Shown one piece after another: positions 1 through 5,662 of a stretch of 12,244 bases of DNA. A program made the translations under genes and the position numbers. This DNA comes from Treponema sp. (GTDB lineage: Bacteria; Spirochaetota; Spirochaetia; Treponematales; Breznakiellaceae). The stretch is from NCBI GenBank assembly GCA_031268125.1, contig JAIRXT010000087.1, positions 1 to 12,244 on the forward strand. Direction: 5' to 3'. The notes under the pieces were generated by a model. The model made no database searches, was not told the DNA's origin, and saw nothing but the letters and a program-made list of their open reading frames with translations. Numbering within the stretch: position 1 is the first letter of the stretch; each line of letters opens with the position of its first letter.

Positions 1-2
1 GG

Positions 3-65
3 AAAGGATACCAAACCCGCTTAAATGCCATTTTACGGCAGGCCATGCTAAAAGAAGCCAATTAA
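3..65 (+). CDS. BrnA-type antitoxin, C-terminal fragment (cut by window edge)
   Basis: Only the last 20 codons are inside the window, in the third forward frame, ending at TAA 63-65. They read KGYQTRLNAILRQAMLKEAN. The K-G-Y-Q-T-R-L/I-N-x-(I/V)-L-R block is the hallmark C-terminal end of the BrnA antitoxin family, the ribbon-helix-helix partner of the BrnT ribonuclease toxin in type II toxin-antitoxin pairs. In known systems brnT precedes brnA, so a toxin gene would be expected just left of this window. That part is inference. The short visible length limits confidence, but the motif match is close to the family consensus. The stretch is AT-richer than the argH-mla block that follows. Confidence 0.7.
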   Translation, partial: KGYQTRLNAILRQAMLKEAN

Positions 66-130
66 TTAGAGCCTCCCCGACGTAGTGGTAACAGCCTGAC
101 ATAGGGCGTATTTTTTTCAATTCATCCTCG

Positions 131-280
131 TCATATCCGCAGCAACAACTCTTTTTCACTGGAGTTCCTGGGGCAAGCCGTGATCTCCAAACCCATACCA
201 AGGCTGTCCAGATAATCAATCAGTGTAGAAATTCGTATATCCTTGCGAACGAAAATTGCTGGGTAATCCGTAAGCGGTCT
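131..280 (-). pseudogene. Remnant of an XRE/HigA-like antitoxin (frameshifted)
   Basis: Reading the minus strand from 280 to the TGA at 131-133 gives about 49 residues containing VRKDIRISTLIDYLDSLGMG followed by LEIT. This is the typical C-terminal part of XRE-family antitoxins: the end of the helix-turn-helix, then K-D-(I/M)-R-I-S-T-L, a Y-(L/V)-(D/E)-(A/S)-L-G helix, and a beta strand starting LEI. In the next frame just upstream (about 252-290) the minus strand reads RLRITQQFS, resembling the L-x-(I/L)-T-Q-Q start of the same helix-turn-helix. The gene therefore seems broken by a small frameshift and deletion, and no start codon or full N-terminus is visible. A real short gene or a sequencing artefact are less likely alternatives. 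Confidence 0.5.
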
Positions 281-314
281 TTCCTAAGGGGCGTTTTTCT
301 GGTATAGCTTTTTC

Positions 315-1784
315 ATGCTCGGAAAAAAGATCGGAAAAATGATCGAAGGAAAAGAAGCCCCCCAGGGGCCTTCCGGCGTTAGCGGAACCGGAAAACCGGC
401 AGAAGCGGCCCTGCTCTGGGCGGGGCGGCTGGCGGAAAAGCCCGAACAGGAGGCGTTTGCTTTTCAGGCGTCAATCGCCGTGGACCGGCGGCTTGCCCCC
501 GACGATATCAGGGGAAGCCGGGCCCATGCGGCCATGCTGGGAGAGCGGGGGATCATCCCCGCGGAAACCGCCGAAGCCCTGGACGCGGAACTGGCCCGGA
601 TAGGCGCCGAACTGGAGGCCGGGACTCTGGAGATTGACGGGGGGGCGGAGGACATTCATTCGTTTATTGAAGGGGTCCTTACCGCCCGGCTGGGGGATCC
701 GGGGCGGATGGTCCACGCGGGACGGAGCCGGAACGATCAGGTGGCCCTGGACCTGCGGCTGTACCTGCGGCGGACCCTGCCGGAACTGCGGGCGGAACTG
801 GAGCGGACCCTGTCCGTCCTGCTGGACCGGGCGGAGGAGCATGCTGCCAGCGTGATGCCCGGTTATACCCACCTGCAGCGGGCCCAGCCGGTAACCCTGG
901 GCCACTGGCTTTGCGCCTGGGCCTGCGCGCTGGACCGGGACCGGGACCGCCTGGGAGACGCCCTGGGCCGGCTGGACGAATGTCCCCTTGGATCGGGGGC
1001 CCTGGCGGGCAGTACCCTGCCGCTGGACCGGGAGGCCGTAGCCGCGGCCCTGGGCTTCCGCCGTCCCAGCCTGAATTCCATGGATTCCGTGGCGGACCGG
1101 GACTTCGCCCTGGAGATTGCCGCCGCCTGCGCCATTACCCAGACCCACCTTTCCCGGTTTTGCGAGGACCTGGTGATCTGGTCCAGTGAAGAATCGGGCT
1201 TTTTGGACATGGGGGAAGCGTGGAGTACCGGGTCTTCCATCATGCCCCAAAAGAAAAATCCCGACTTTGCGGAGCTTGTCCGGGGCAAGGCGGGGCGCAG
1301 CGCGGGCAATCTGATGACCCTGCTTAACCTGCTCAAGGGGCTGCCCTATGCCTACGACAAGGACCTGCAGGAGGATAAAGAGGCCCTGTTTGACAGCCTG
1401 GATACCCTGCAAAGCTGTCTGCGGATCTTCCGGGGCATGATCGCCGCCGCTCGTTTCAATACCGGGCGGATGGAGGCGGCCTGCACCGGGGGTTTTTTGG
1501 AGGCCACCGATGCGGCGGAATACCTGGTGAAGAAGGGGCTGCCCTTCCGCCGGGCCCACGAGGCCGTGGCGATGATCGTGCGGGACTGTATTGCCGCGGG
1601 GCAGCAAACAATCGGCCGGCGGAGTCTTGAGGAACTGCGGCGCTACTCGCCGCTCTTTGACGAGGACCTGTACCCCGCCCTTTCCCCCTCCTCAGGGGCC
1701 GGGGCCAGGAATCTTCCCGGCGGGCCGGCCCCCGGTGAAGTCCGGCGGCAGATCGGCGTTCTGCGTAAAAGACTGGAGAACTAG
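315..1784 (+). CDS. argH: Argininosuccinate lyase
   Basis: Catalyses the last step of arginine biosynthesis, splitting argininosuccinate into arginine and fumarate in the cytoplasm. The 489-residue product matches the aspartase/fumarase superfamily throughout. LWAGRL near residue 34 is the usual ArgH N-terminal block. GRSRND is at 136-141. GYTHLQRAQP starts at 183 and carries the catalytic-region histidine H186. GSSIMPQKKNP at 306-316 is the family signature on the flexible loop with the catalytic serine. Most ArgH proteins are about 460 residues and start close to the LW(G/A)GR block, so the first 30 residues are an extension. No good ribosome-binding site precedes ATG 315, and ATG 339 is an alternative, so the start is uncertain. 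The gene ends 47 bases before the MlaE-type gene on the same strand and may be co-transcribed with it. No other arginine genes are in the window. Confidence 0.95.
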   Translation: MLGKKIGKMIEGKEAPQGPSGVSGTGKPAEAALLWAGRLAEKPEQEAFAFQASIAVDRRLAPDDIRGSRAHAAMLGERGIIPAETAEALDAELARIGAELEAGTLEIDGGAEDIHSFIEGVLTARLGDPGRMVHAGRSRNDQVALDLRLYLRRTLPELRAELERTLSVLLDRAEEHAASVMPGYTHLQRAQPVTLGHWLCAWACALDRDRDRLGDALGRLDECPLGSGALAGSTLPLDREAVAAALGFRRPSLNSMDSVADRDFALEIAAACAITQTHLSRFCEDLVIWSSEESGFLDMGEAWSTGSSIMPQKKNPDFAELVRGKAGRSAGNLMTLLNLLKGLPYAYDKDLQEDKEALFDSLDTLQSCLRIFRGMIAAARFNTGRMEAACTGGFLEATDAAEYLVKKGLPFRRAHEAVAMIVRDCIAAGQQTIGRRSLEELRRYSPLFDEDLYPALSPSSGAGARNLPGGPAPGEVRRQIGVLRKRLEN

Positions 1785-1831
1785 CCCCCGGCTTGCCGTG
1801 TTTTGGCGGTAAGCTCCGGGGCCGCAGCACT

Positions 1832-2575
1832 ATGAGCAGTATTTTATACAATCTGGGTTTTTTTATTCGGACCGTCAGGGGGATACCCCGGATGTTCGGC
1901 GCCGGGGCTTCCCGTAAAATTCTGGTCATGCAGATTCTCTTTACCTTTGTGCAGGCCCTGGGGTTGTCCTCCCTCCTGTCCCTGGGGATAGGGGCGGCCG
2001 TGAACGTGATCGGCATCCCCTTTCTTACCCAGCTTTCCCAGGAACGGTACATCTACAGCCTGCTTATCATAATTATTACCCGGGAACTGGGACCCCTGCT
2101 GGGGGCCTTTATCATAATCTCCCGTTCCGCCACCGCCATTGCTACCGAAATGGCGGGGATGGTAATCTCCCACGAGGTGGAAGCCTATATATCGGTGGGC
2201 GTGGATCCCATCGAACACCTGGCAAGCCCCCGTTTCCTGGGCGTTACCATTTCCATGTTCCTGCTGAACATCTTCTTTTCCCTTTTCGGTCTTGCCGGTT
2301 CCTTCCTGGTGGCCCAGTTGTTTAACGCCATGCCCGCGGGGATCTACTTTGGCAATCTGCTGGAAGCATTGACCCTGCCGGACCTGGTGGTCTCTGTTCT
2401 TAAAAGCATCGTATTTGGGGTGATCATTTCCCTTACGGCTATTATCAGGGGCTTGTCCGTGGACCGTGCCAGTACGGAGATACCCGTGGCGGGGCTCAAG
2501 GCCGTAGGCTCCGCCTTTGGCGGCTGTGTTCTGGCAGATATCCTGCTTTCCGCTTTGTACTACATGATGTTATGA
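1832..2575 (+). CDS. MlaE-type ABC transporter permease (phospholipid transport)
   Basis: Integral inner-membrane subunit of an Mla/Ttg2/MCE-type ABC transporter, which moves phospholipid between inner and outer membranes. The 247-residue product is strongly hydrophobic with about five to six membrane segments. It carries the MlaE family core: RELGPLLGAFIIISRSATAI, followed by an (A/T)EMAGMVISHEVEA-like stretch, then GVDPIEHLASPRFLGV. This corresponds to the E-L-G-P-(L/V)-L...G-(I/V)-D-P-(I/V)...L-x-x-P-R arrangement of the family (also called permease YrbE). I chose ATG 1832, preceded by GGGG at 1818-1821 at suitable spacing. An in-frame ATG at 1793 would add 13 residues unlike the family. 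The next gene begins 8 bases after the stop, so this is an operon with the ATPase and MCE subunits downstream. Confidence 0.93.
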   Translation: MSSILYNLGFFIRTVRGIPRMFGAGASRKILVMQILFTFVQALGLSSLLSLGIGAAVNVIGIPFLTQLSQERYIYSLLIIIITRELGPLLGAFIIISRSATAIATEMAGMVISHEVEAYISVGVDPIEHLASPRFLGVTISMFLLNIFFSLFGLAGSFLVAQLFNAMPAGIYFGNLLEALTLPDLVVSVLKSIVFGVIISLTAIIRGLSVDRASTEIPVAGLKAVGSAFGGCVLADILLSALYYMML

Positions 2576-2582
2576 TAAGCGC

Positions 2583-3317
2583 ATGGCGGGACTGCTGGAA
2601 CTGAAAAATGCCGGTTTTTCTGCGCAGAATCAGGAAATAATCCGCAATATTTCCTGGGTTTATGCGGAAGGGAAAACCACCGCGCTGGTGGGGCCCTCCG
2701 GCGGGGGGAAAAGCACGGTGCTTAAACTTTCCGCCGGTCTCCTGGTGCCCACCCAGGGGGAGGTGAATTTCCGGGGGAAGAGTATTTCCCAGATGAGCCG
2801 CCGGGAAAATTTGGAATTCAGGAAAGAGGGCGCCGTAGTGTTCCAGGATTCTGCCCTTTGGGCCAATCAGACTATCCAGCAGATTCTGGAACTTCCCCTG
2901 CAGGTCCATTTTCCCGAAATGTCCCCCAGGGACCGGACCGCACGGGTGCGGGAGGTTCTGCATACGGTGGGTTACCGGAAGGAGACCGGCATCCGGCCCG
3001 CCATGCTTTCTATGGGGGAACAGAAACTTGTCGCCTTTGCCCGTGCCCTGATGTGCCGGCCCGGGATTCTTTTTCTTGACGAATGGACCGAATCCCTGGA
3101 CGACCGTTCCGCCCGGCGGCTGGTAGAACTGGTGCGGACCCATAAGCTCCAGGGGCATACGATTATCTTTGTGAGCCACGATCTCCATATTATCCAGGAT
3201 TTGGCCGATTATGCGCTGGTTATTTCCGGCGGGGAACTGCATACGGCGCTTACGGATTCTCAGATTGAAAGCGATGCCACCATAGGCCGTTTCCTGGAGC
3301 AGGAGGTCGATACATGA
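2583..3317 (+). CDS. MlaF-type ABC transporter ATPase (phospholipid transport)
   Basis: Cytoplasmic ATP-hydrolysing subunit that would drive the MlaE-type permease. The 244-residue product is a complete ABC nucleotide-binding domain: Walker A GPSGGGKST at 37-45, Q-loop glutamine in VFQDSALW near 88, signature LSMGEQ at 142-147, Walker B ILFLDE at 162-167 with catalytic E167, a D-loop SLDD, and the switch histidine in VSHD at 199. The signature departs from LSGGQ: the third position is Met and the fifth Glu. Position between MlaE-type and MCE genes, not motif detail, assigns it to Mla rather than another importer family. The ribosome-binding site is weak and the gap to the permease gene is 7 bases, so translational coupling is likely. 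The stop TGA overlaps the ATG of a 19-codon ORF. Confidence 0.92.
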   Translation: MAGLLELKNAGFSAQNQEIIRNISWVYAEGKTTALVGPSGGGKSTVLKLSAGLLVPTQGEVNFRGKSISQMSRRENLEFRKEGAVVFQDSALWANQTIQQILELPLQVHFPEMSPRDRTARVREVLHTVGYRKETGIRPAMLSMGEQKLVAFARALMCRPGILFLDEWTESLDDRSARRLVELVRTHKLQGHTIIFVSHDLHIIQDLADYALVISGGELHTALTDSQIESDATIGRFLEQEVDT

Positions 3318-3373
3318 ATCAAAGCGGTTTTCTCGGCTTTGCCGGTTCCGGCATTGCGGGGTGCGGGAAATGA
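3314..3373 (+). CDS. Possible 19-residue micro-ORF between MlaF- and MlaD-type genes
   Basis: The reading frame encodes MNQSGFLGFAGSGIAGCGK and stops at TGA 3371-3373. Its ATG overlaps the stop of the ATPase gene (ATGA at 3314-3317), and its own TGA overlaps the ATG of the MCE gene (ATGA at 3370-3373). A perfect AGGAGG lies at 3301-3306, 7 bases before its ATG, and is the strongest ribosome-binding site in the operon. This arrangement would let ribosomes pass from MlaF-type to MlaD-type through the micro-ORF. The peptide is glycine-rich and mildly hydrophobic with one Cys; I recognise no family. It may work as a translational bridge rather than as a protein. The AGGAGG could also be an accident of the Gln-Glu-Val codons at the end of the ATPase. 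Confidence 0.4.
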   Translation: MNQSGFLGFAGSGIAGCGK

Positions 3374-4392
3374 AATTTATCATCCGTTTCGCGGATCAGG
3401 TGGTGGGAATTTTGTCCGTCATCGCTTTGGCGGCACTGGTGGCGGTGATCATTTTTCTGGGATCCGGCCAGCGCTGGTTTTCCAAGGATTACCAGTTTGT
3501 TACCTACTTCGATTCGGCTGCGGGGCTGAGTAAAAACATGGCTGTCCAGTACAAGGGTTTTACCATTGGCCGTGTGAAGTCCTTTGATCTTACCCAGGAT
3601 GACCGGGTGGAAGTGCGGTTTTACATCTTCGATACCTATATTTCGCGGGTCCGCCGGGGTTCCCTGGTGGACATCAGTATCAGCCCGGTAGGATTGGGGA
3701 ACCAGTTCCTCTTTTATTCCGGCCTGGGTTCCGGGATGATGGAGGAGGGGGAGCTTATCCCCGCGGTGTCGTCTGTTGAAGGGCGGGAAGCCCTGAATAG
3801 GGGCATTGCCTTTATTCCCAAACAGGACGACAGCATTGGGGTGATTCTTTCCCAGGTGAATTCGCTTTTGGCAAGTGTAGAAACCCTGGTGAAGGACATA
3901 AGCGGCGCCTTTGAAGGAACCGGCGGTACGGCCCTGGGGCGGACTCTGGGTAACGTCGAAGAAATTTCCCGGAATTTAACCGGGATACCGGACACGGTGG
4001 AAGATGCCCTGGATCAACTGCTGGGGACCGTGGATCAGCTTGCGGCAAGCGTACAGCCCATCCTGACGGATTTACAGGCTATCTCCGGCGATCTAAGCGA
4101 TCCCGATGGAACCGTGGCCCGGATACTGGACTCGCAAGGGCCGGTGTATACCAATCTGGTGGCAACCTTGGAATCGGTTTCCGGCACCATCGGAAGCGTG
4201 GAAAAAGCCGCCGCCTATGTGCCGGCCCAGCTGCCCCAGATCACGGCCATGCTTAACGAGGCCCAGCAGGTACTCCGCAGCGTGGAGGACGCGCTGACCG
4301 CCGTCCTGAACAACCCGCTGTTGAAGAACGGGGTGGGAGGCCGGGTGGAAAACCAGCCCACCGGGACCAGTATGCGGGACATAGAATTTTGA
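3370..4392 (+). CDS. MlaD-type MCE-domain protein (phospholipid-binding transport subunit)
   Basis: Periplasmic substrate-binding subunit of the Mla-type transporter, anchored in the inner membrane by one N-terminal helix; MCE domains form hexameric rings that carry lipid. The 340-residue product begins with a short basic segment, then a membrane helix at about 11-31 (VVGILSVIALAALVAVIIFL). The MCE domain follows at about 41-120: YFDSAAGLSKNMAVQYKGFT, then IGRV and, further on, VDISISPVGLGN. The remaining 200 residues are helical, rich in Leu/Val/Asp/Ser without Cys, like the extended C-terminal helices of longer MCE proteins. ATG 3370 overlaps the micro-ORF stop. A GTG at 3361 would add only three residues. 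There is no separate MlaB- or MlaC-type gene here. Confidence 0.9.
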   Translation: MKFIIRFADQVVGILSVIALAALVAVIIFLGSGQRWFSKDYQFVTYFDSAAGLSKNMAVQYKGFTIGRVKSFDLTQDDRVEVRFYIFDTYISRVRRGSLVDISISPVGLGNQFLFYSGLGSGMMEEGELIPAVSSVEGREALNRGIAFIPKQDDSIGVILSQVNSLLASVETLVKDISGAFEGTGGTALGRTLGNVEEISRNLTGIPDTVEDALDQLLGTVDQLAASVQPILTDLQAISGDLSDPDGTVARILDSQGPVYTNLVATLESVSGTIGSVEKAAAYVPAQLPQITAMLNEAQQVLRSVEDALTAVLNNPLLKNGVGGRVENQPTGTSMRDIEF

Positions 4393-4393
4393 C

Positions 4394-4405
4394 GGAAGGT
4401 AAGGG
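4394..4405 (+). promoter_or_regulatory. Ribosome-binding site of the original lipoprotein start
   Basis: GGAAGG at 4394-4399 lies 6 bases before ATG 4406, with AAGGG adjoining the start. It follows the MCE gene stop (4390-4392) directly. This supports ATG 4406 as the ancestral start of the TPR lipoprotein, before the 254-bp element was inserted. Confidence 0.55.
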
Positions 4406-5539
4406 ATGAAAAACGGCCGCAGGTTTTTTGGAAAATTCCCGGTCCCCCCTATCAACGGGCTAAACTTGACCCACAATGTTCCGCCGGGGCCGGGAAATTG
4501 CCGGGAAAACGCATGTAGAATCTGCCTTCGCTATCTTCGATACGTCGGCAATATGCCGCCGGCAGAGAATTCCATATGTTTCCCTGGCCCTTTCCCGGCC
4601 CCGGACACACGACATGGGTCAAATTTAGCTTTATTGTGGGGAAGAGATATGTACAAGGTGTTACATGTGCTCCACAGCGCATTGGACCGGGTTAAATTGC
4701 GGGTCAAGTTTAGTATCAAAGGGGGCTGTTGCCTGCTGTGCCTCCTCCTGTGGGGCGCATGTTCTTCGGCCCCCAAAAGGCCCGCGGAGATCCATGTCCG
4801 GCGGGACGGCGCCGAAAAGCAGCTTGAACTGGCCAACCGGCAGGCGGAACAGGGCGATTTTGACGGCGCCCTGGCCCTGCTGGAACTTTCCCGGATTCTG
4901 GCGGTTACATCGGACGATCTTTCCCTGCGGGTCCGAATCACCCTTTCCCGGGGGAATGTTTTTTTCTACCAGGGCAAGAGGGAGGAGGCCGCCCGCGAAT
5001 GGGCGGCGGCCCTGGCGGAGGCGGAGGAATCCGGGGACGGCGAACTGGGCGCCATTGCCCGGATCTACGAGGCCCGGGGCCGTCTCTTGAGCGCCTCCCC
5101 GGAGGAAAAGGGGAAGATCGCCGCCGCCGTGGCCGGGGAGGTAAACGCCGGGATTCCCCGGATAAAAAAGGACAATCTTTCCATCGCCTTGGGCTGGACC
5201 GTGGTGGGGCTGGCGGAAAAAGAAGGCCGCCGTTTCGGTGAGGCGGAGGCGGCGCTGCGGAAGGCCCTGGCGATACACGAAAAGGGGAATTACCTGGAAC
5301 AGGCGGCCTACGACTGGTACGTTATTGCCTCCGTCCGCTCGGTGGCGGGAGACTATGCCGGGGCCGTGGAGGCTCTGGAGGCGGCCCTTGCCCTGGATCG
5401 CCGGGCGGAAAATTCCTGGGGCCTGGCTATGGACTGGCGCGCCCTGAGCGAGGTCCACCGCCGGGCCGGCAGGACGGCCGATGCCGAGGCTGCCGCCGCC
5501 CGCTCCGGGGAAATACTCAAGGCCCTGGGACGTGAATAA
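4406..5539 (+). CDS. TPR-repeat lipoprotein with an in-frame transposon-like insertion in its signal peptide
   Basis: The body (residue 119 on) looks like an exported lipoprotein. A hydrophobic core with LLWGAC and then SSAP forms a lipobox with C119. A tetratricopeptide solenoid covers about residues 134-375, with repeats such as QGDFDGALALLELSRIL, GEAEAALRKALAIHEKGNYL and AGDYAGAVEALEAALALDRR. TPR lipoproteins usually serve as envelope scaffolds; a role beside the Mla-type transporter is inferred from the operon. Residues 19-103 are encoded by the 254-bp element described separately. Without it and one copy of the target duplication the N-terminus would be MKNGRRFFGKFPVPPI-N/K-GG-CCLLCLLLWGAC, a classic lipoprotein signal. 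Today the likeliest working start is ATG 4649 (residue 82), which has GGGGAAGAG just upstream and gives a 296-residue lipoprotein. From 4406 the hydrophobic core would lie more than 100 residues in, too far for ordinary export. Confidence 0.82.
   Translation: MKNGRRFFGKFPVPPINGLNLTHNVPPGPGNCRENACRICLRYLRYVGNMPPAENSICFPGPFPAPDTRHGSNLALLWGRDMYKVLHVLHSALDRVKLRVKFSIKGGCCLLCLLLWGACSSAPKRPAEIHVRRDGAEKQLELANRQAEQGDFDGALALLELSRILAVTSDDLSLRVRITLSRGNVFFYQGKREEAAREWAAALAEAEESGDGELGAIARIYEARGRLLSASPEEKGKIAAAVAGEVNAGIPRIKKDNLSIALGWTVVGLAEKEGRRFGEAEAALRKALAIHEKGNYLEQAAYDWYVIASVRSVAGDYAGAVEALEAALALDRRAENSWGLAMDWRALSEVHRRAGRTADAEAAAARSGEILKALGRE
4450..4459 (+). repeat. Left target-site duplication of the inserted element
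   Basis: TATCAACGGG here and TATCAAAGGG at 4714-4723 match at 9 of 10 bases and directly abut the two inverted ends of the 254-bp element. This is the pattern left by a cut-and-paste insertion with a staggered cut. The two copies are in the same codon phase (Ile-Asn-Gly and Ile-Lys-Gly). Confidence 0.65.
4561..4628. repeat. Internal inverted arm of the MITE-like element
   Basis: The reverse complement of this stretch begins CTAAATTTGACCCA, contains CCGGGGCCGGGAAA and ends CTGCC, in the same order as the left arm at 4460-4526, with small insertions and substitutions. Together the arms make a roughly 169-bp palindromic sub-element (4460-4628) nested in the 254-bp unit. Confidence 0.6.
4638..4646 (+). 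promoter_or_regulatory. Ribosome-binding site supplied by the inserted element
   Basis: GGGGAAGAG lies just before ATG 4649, with 6 bases between GGGGA and the start. It is inside the transposon-like element and would give the lipoprotein a new start after the insertion. Confidence 0.45.
4714..4723 (+). repeat. Right target-site duplication of the inserted element
   Basis: TATCAAAGGG, pairing with TATCAACGGG at 4450-4459 (9 of 10 bases). It lies immediately outside the right inverted end of the element and in the lipoprotein reading frame. Confidence 0.65.
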
Positions 5540-5553
5540 ACCTCCGGGCTGGT

Positions 5554-5662
5554 TACCCTGTAAACACTAAATTGCAGATAACTGGAACAATGTTAACATC
5601 CGGGGCGGGGGATTTGCCCCGGAAGGCAGCAGTATTCCGCTTCATTTAGAATTTACAGGGTA
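5554..5662. repeat. 109-bp inverted repeat with inner GC hairpin between converging genes
   Basis: The outer arms are TACCCTGTAAACACTAAAT (5554-5572) and ATTTAGAATTTACAGGGTA (5644-5662), complementary at 17 of 19 positions. Inside, TCCGGGGC (5599-5606) and GCCCCGGA (5616-5623) form a perfect 8-bp stem with a 9-base loop. The structure fills the 123-bp gap between the TPR lipoprotein (+) and the GH95 gene (-) and ends on the base before the GH95 stop codon. It could act as a two-way terminator, though no T-run follows the GC hairpin. Alternatively it is a small palindromic mobile element. I see no target duplication around it. Confidence 0.55.

Larger units (their letters stand above)
4460..4713. 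mobile_element. MITE-like non-autonomous element, 254 bp
   Basis: The left end CTAAACTTGACCCACAAT (4460-4477) and the right end ATTGCGGGTCAAGTTTAG (4696-4713) are inverted repeats matching at 17 of 18 positions. Near-identical 10-bp direct repeats flank both ends. The element has no room for a transposase, so it would have to be moved in trans. Inside it, 4460-4526 and 4561-4628 form a second, diverged inverted pair around a small hairpin (CGGCA-ATA-TGCCG, 4546-4558), so the left two thirds can fold back on itself. The left 79 bases recur at 9113-9191. In the lipoprotein frame the element has no stop codon. I do not recognise the family, and a 10-bp duplication alone does not assign one. Confidence 0.7.

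Noticed and set aside
1..162. Minus-strand open frame starting near GTG 160-162 with a Lys-Lys-Ser-Cys-Cys-Cys-Gly beginning, running off the left edge
   Set aside because: It runs opposite the well-supported BrnA tail and overlaps the XRE remnant in another frame. No family was recognised, and it is probably chance.
471..1607. Long minus-strand ORF (378 codons) opposite argH
   Set aside because: It mirrors the GC-rich codons of argH, has low-complexity Gly/Pro/Gln/Arg content and no recognisable domain. argH itself is certain.
4661..5458. Minus-strand ORF (265 codons) opposite the TPR lipoprotein
   Set aside because: A shadow of the alanine- and leucine-rich TPR codons with no family features.
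4406..5539. Treating residues 1-118 of the TPR protein as a genuine protein domain
   Set aside because: The segment coincides exactly with the inverted-repeat element and its flanking duplications, and part of it recurs in non-coding DNA at 9113-9191, so it is inserted DNA rather than a domain.
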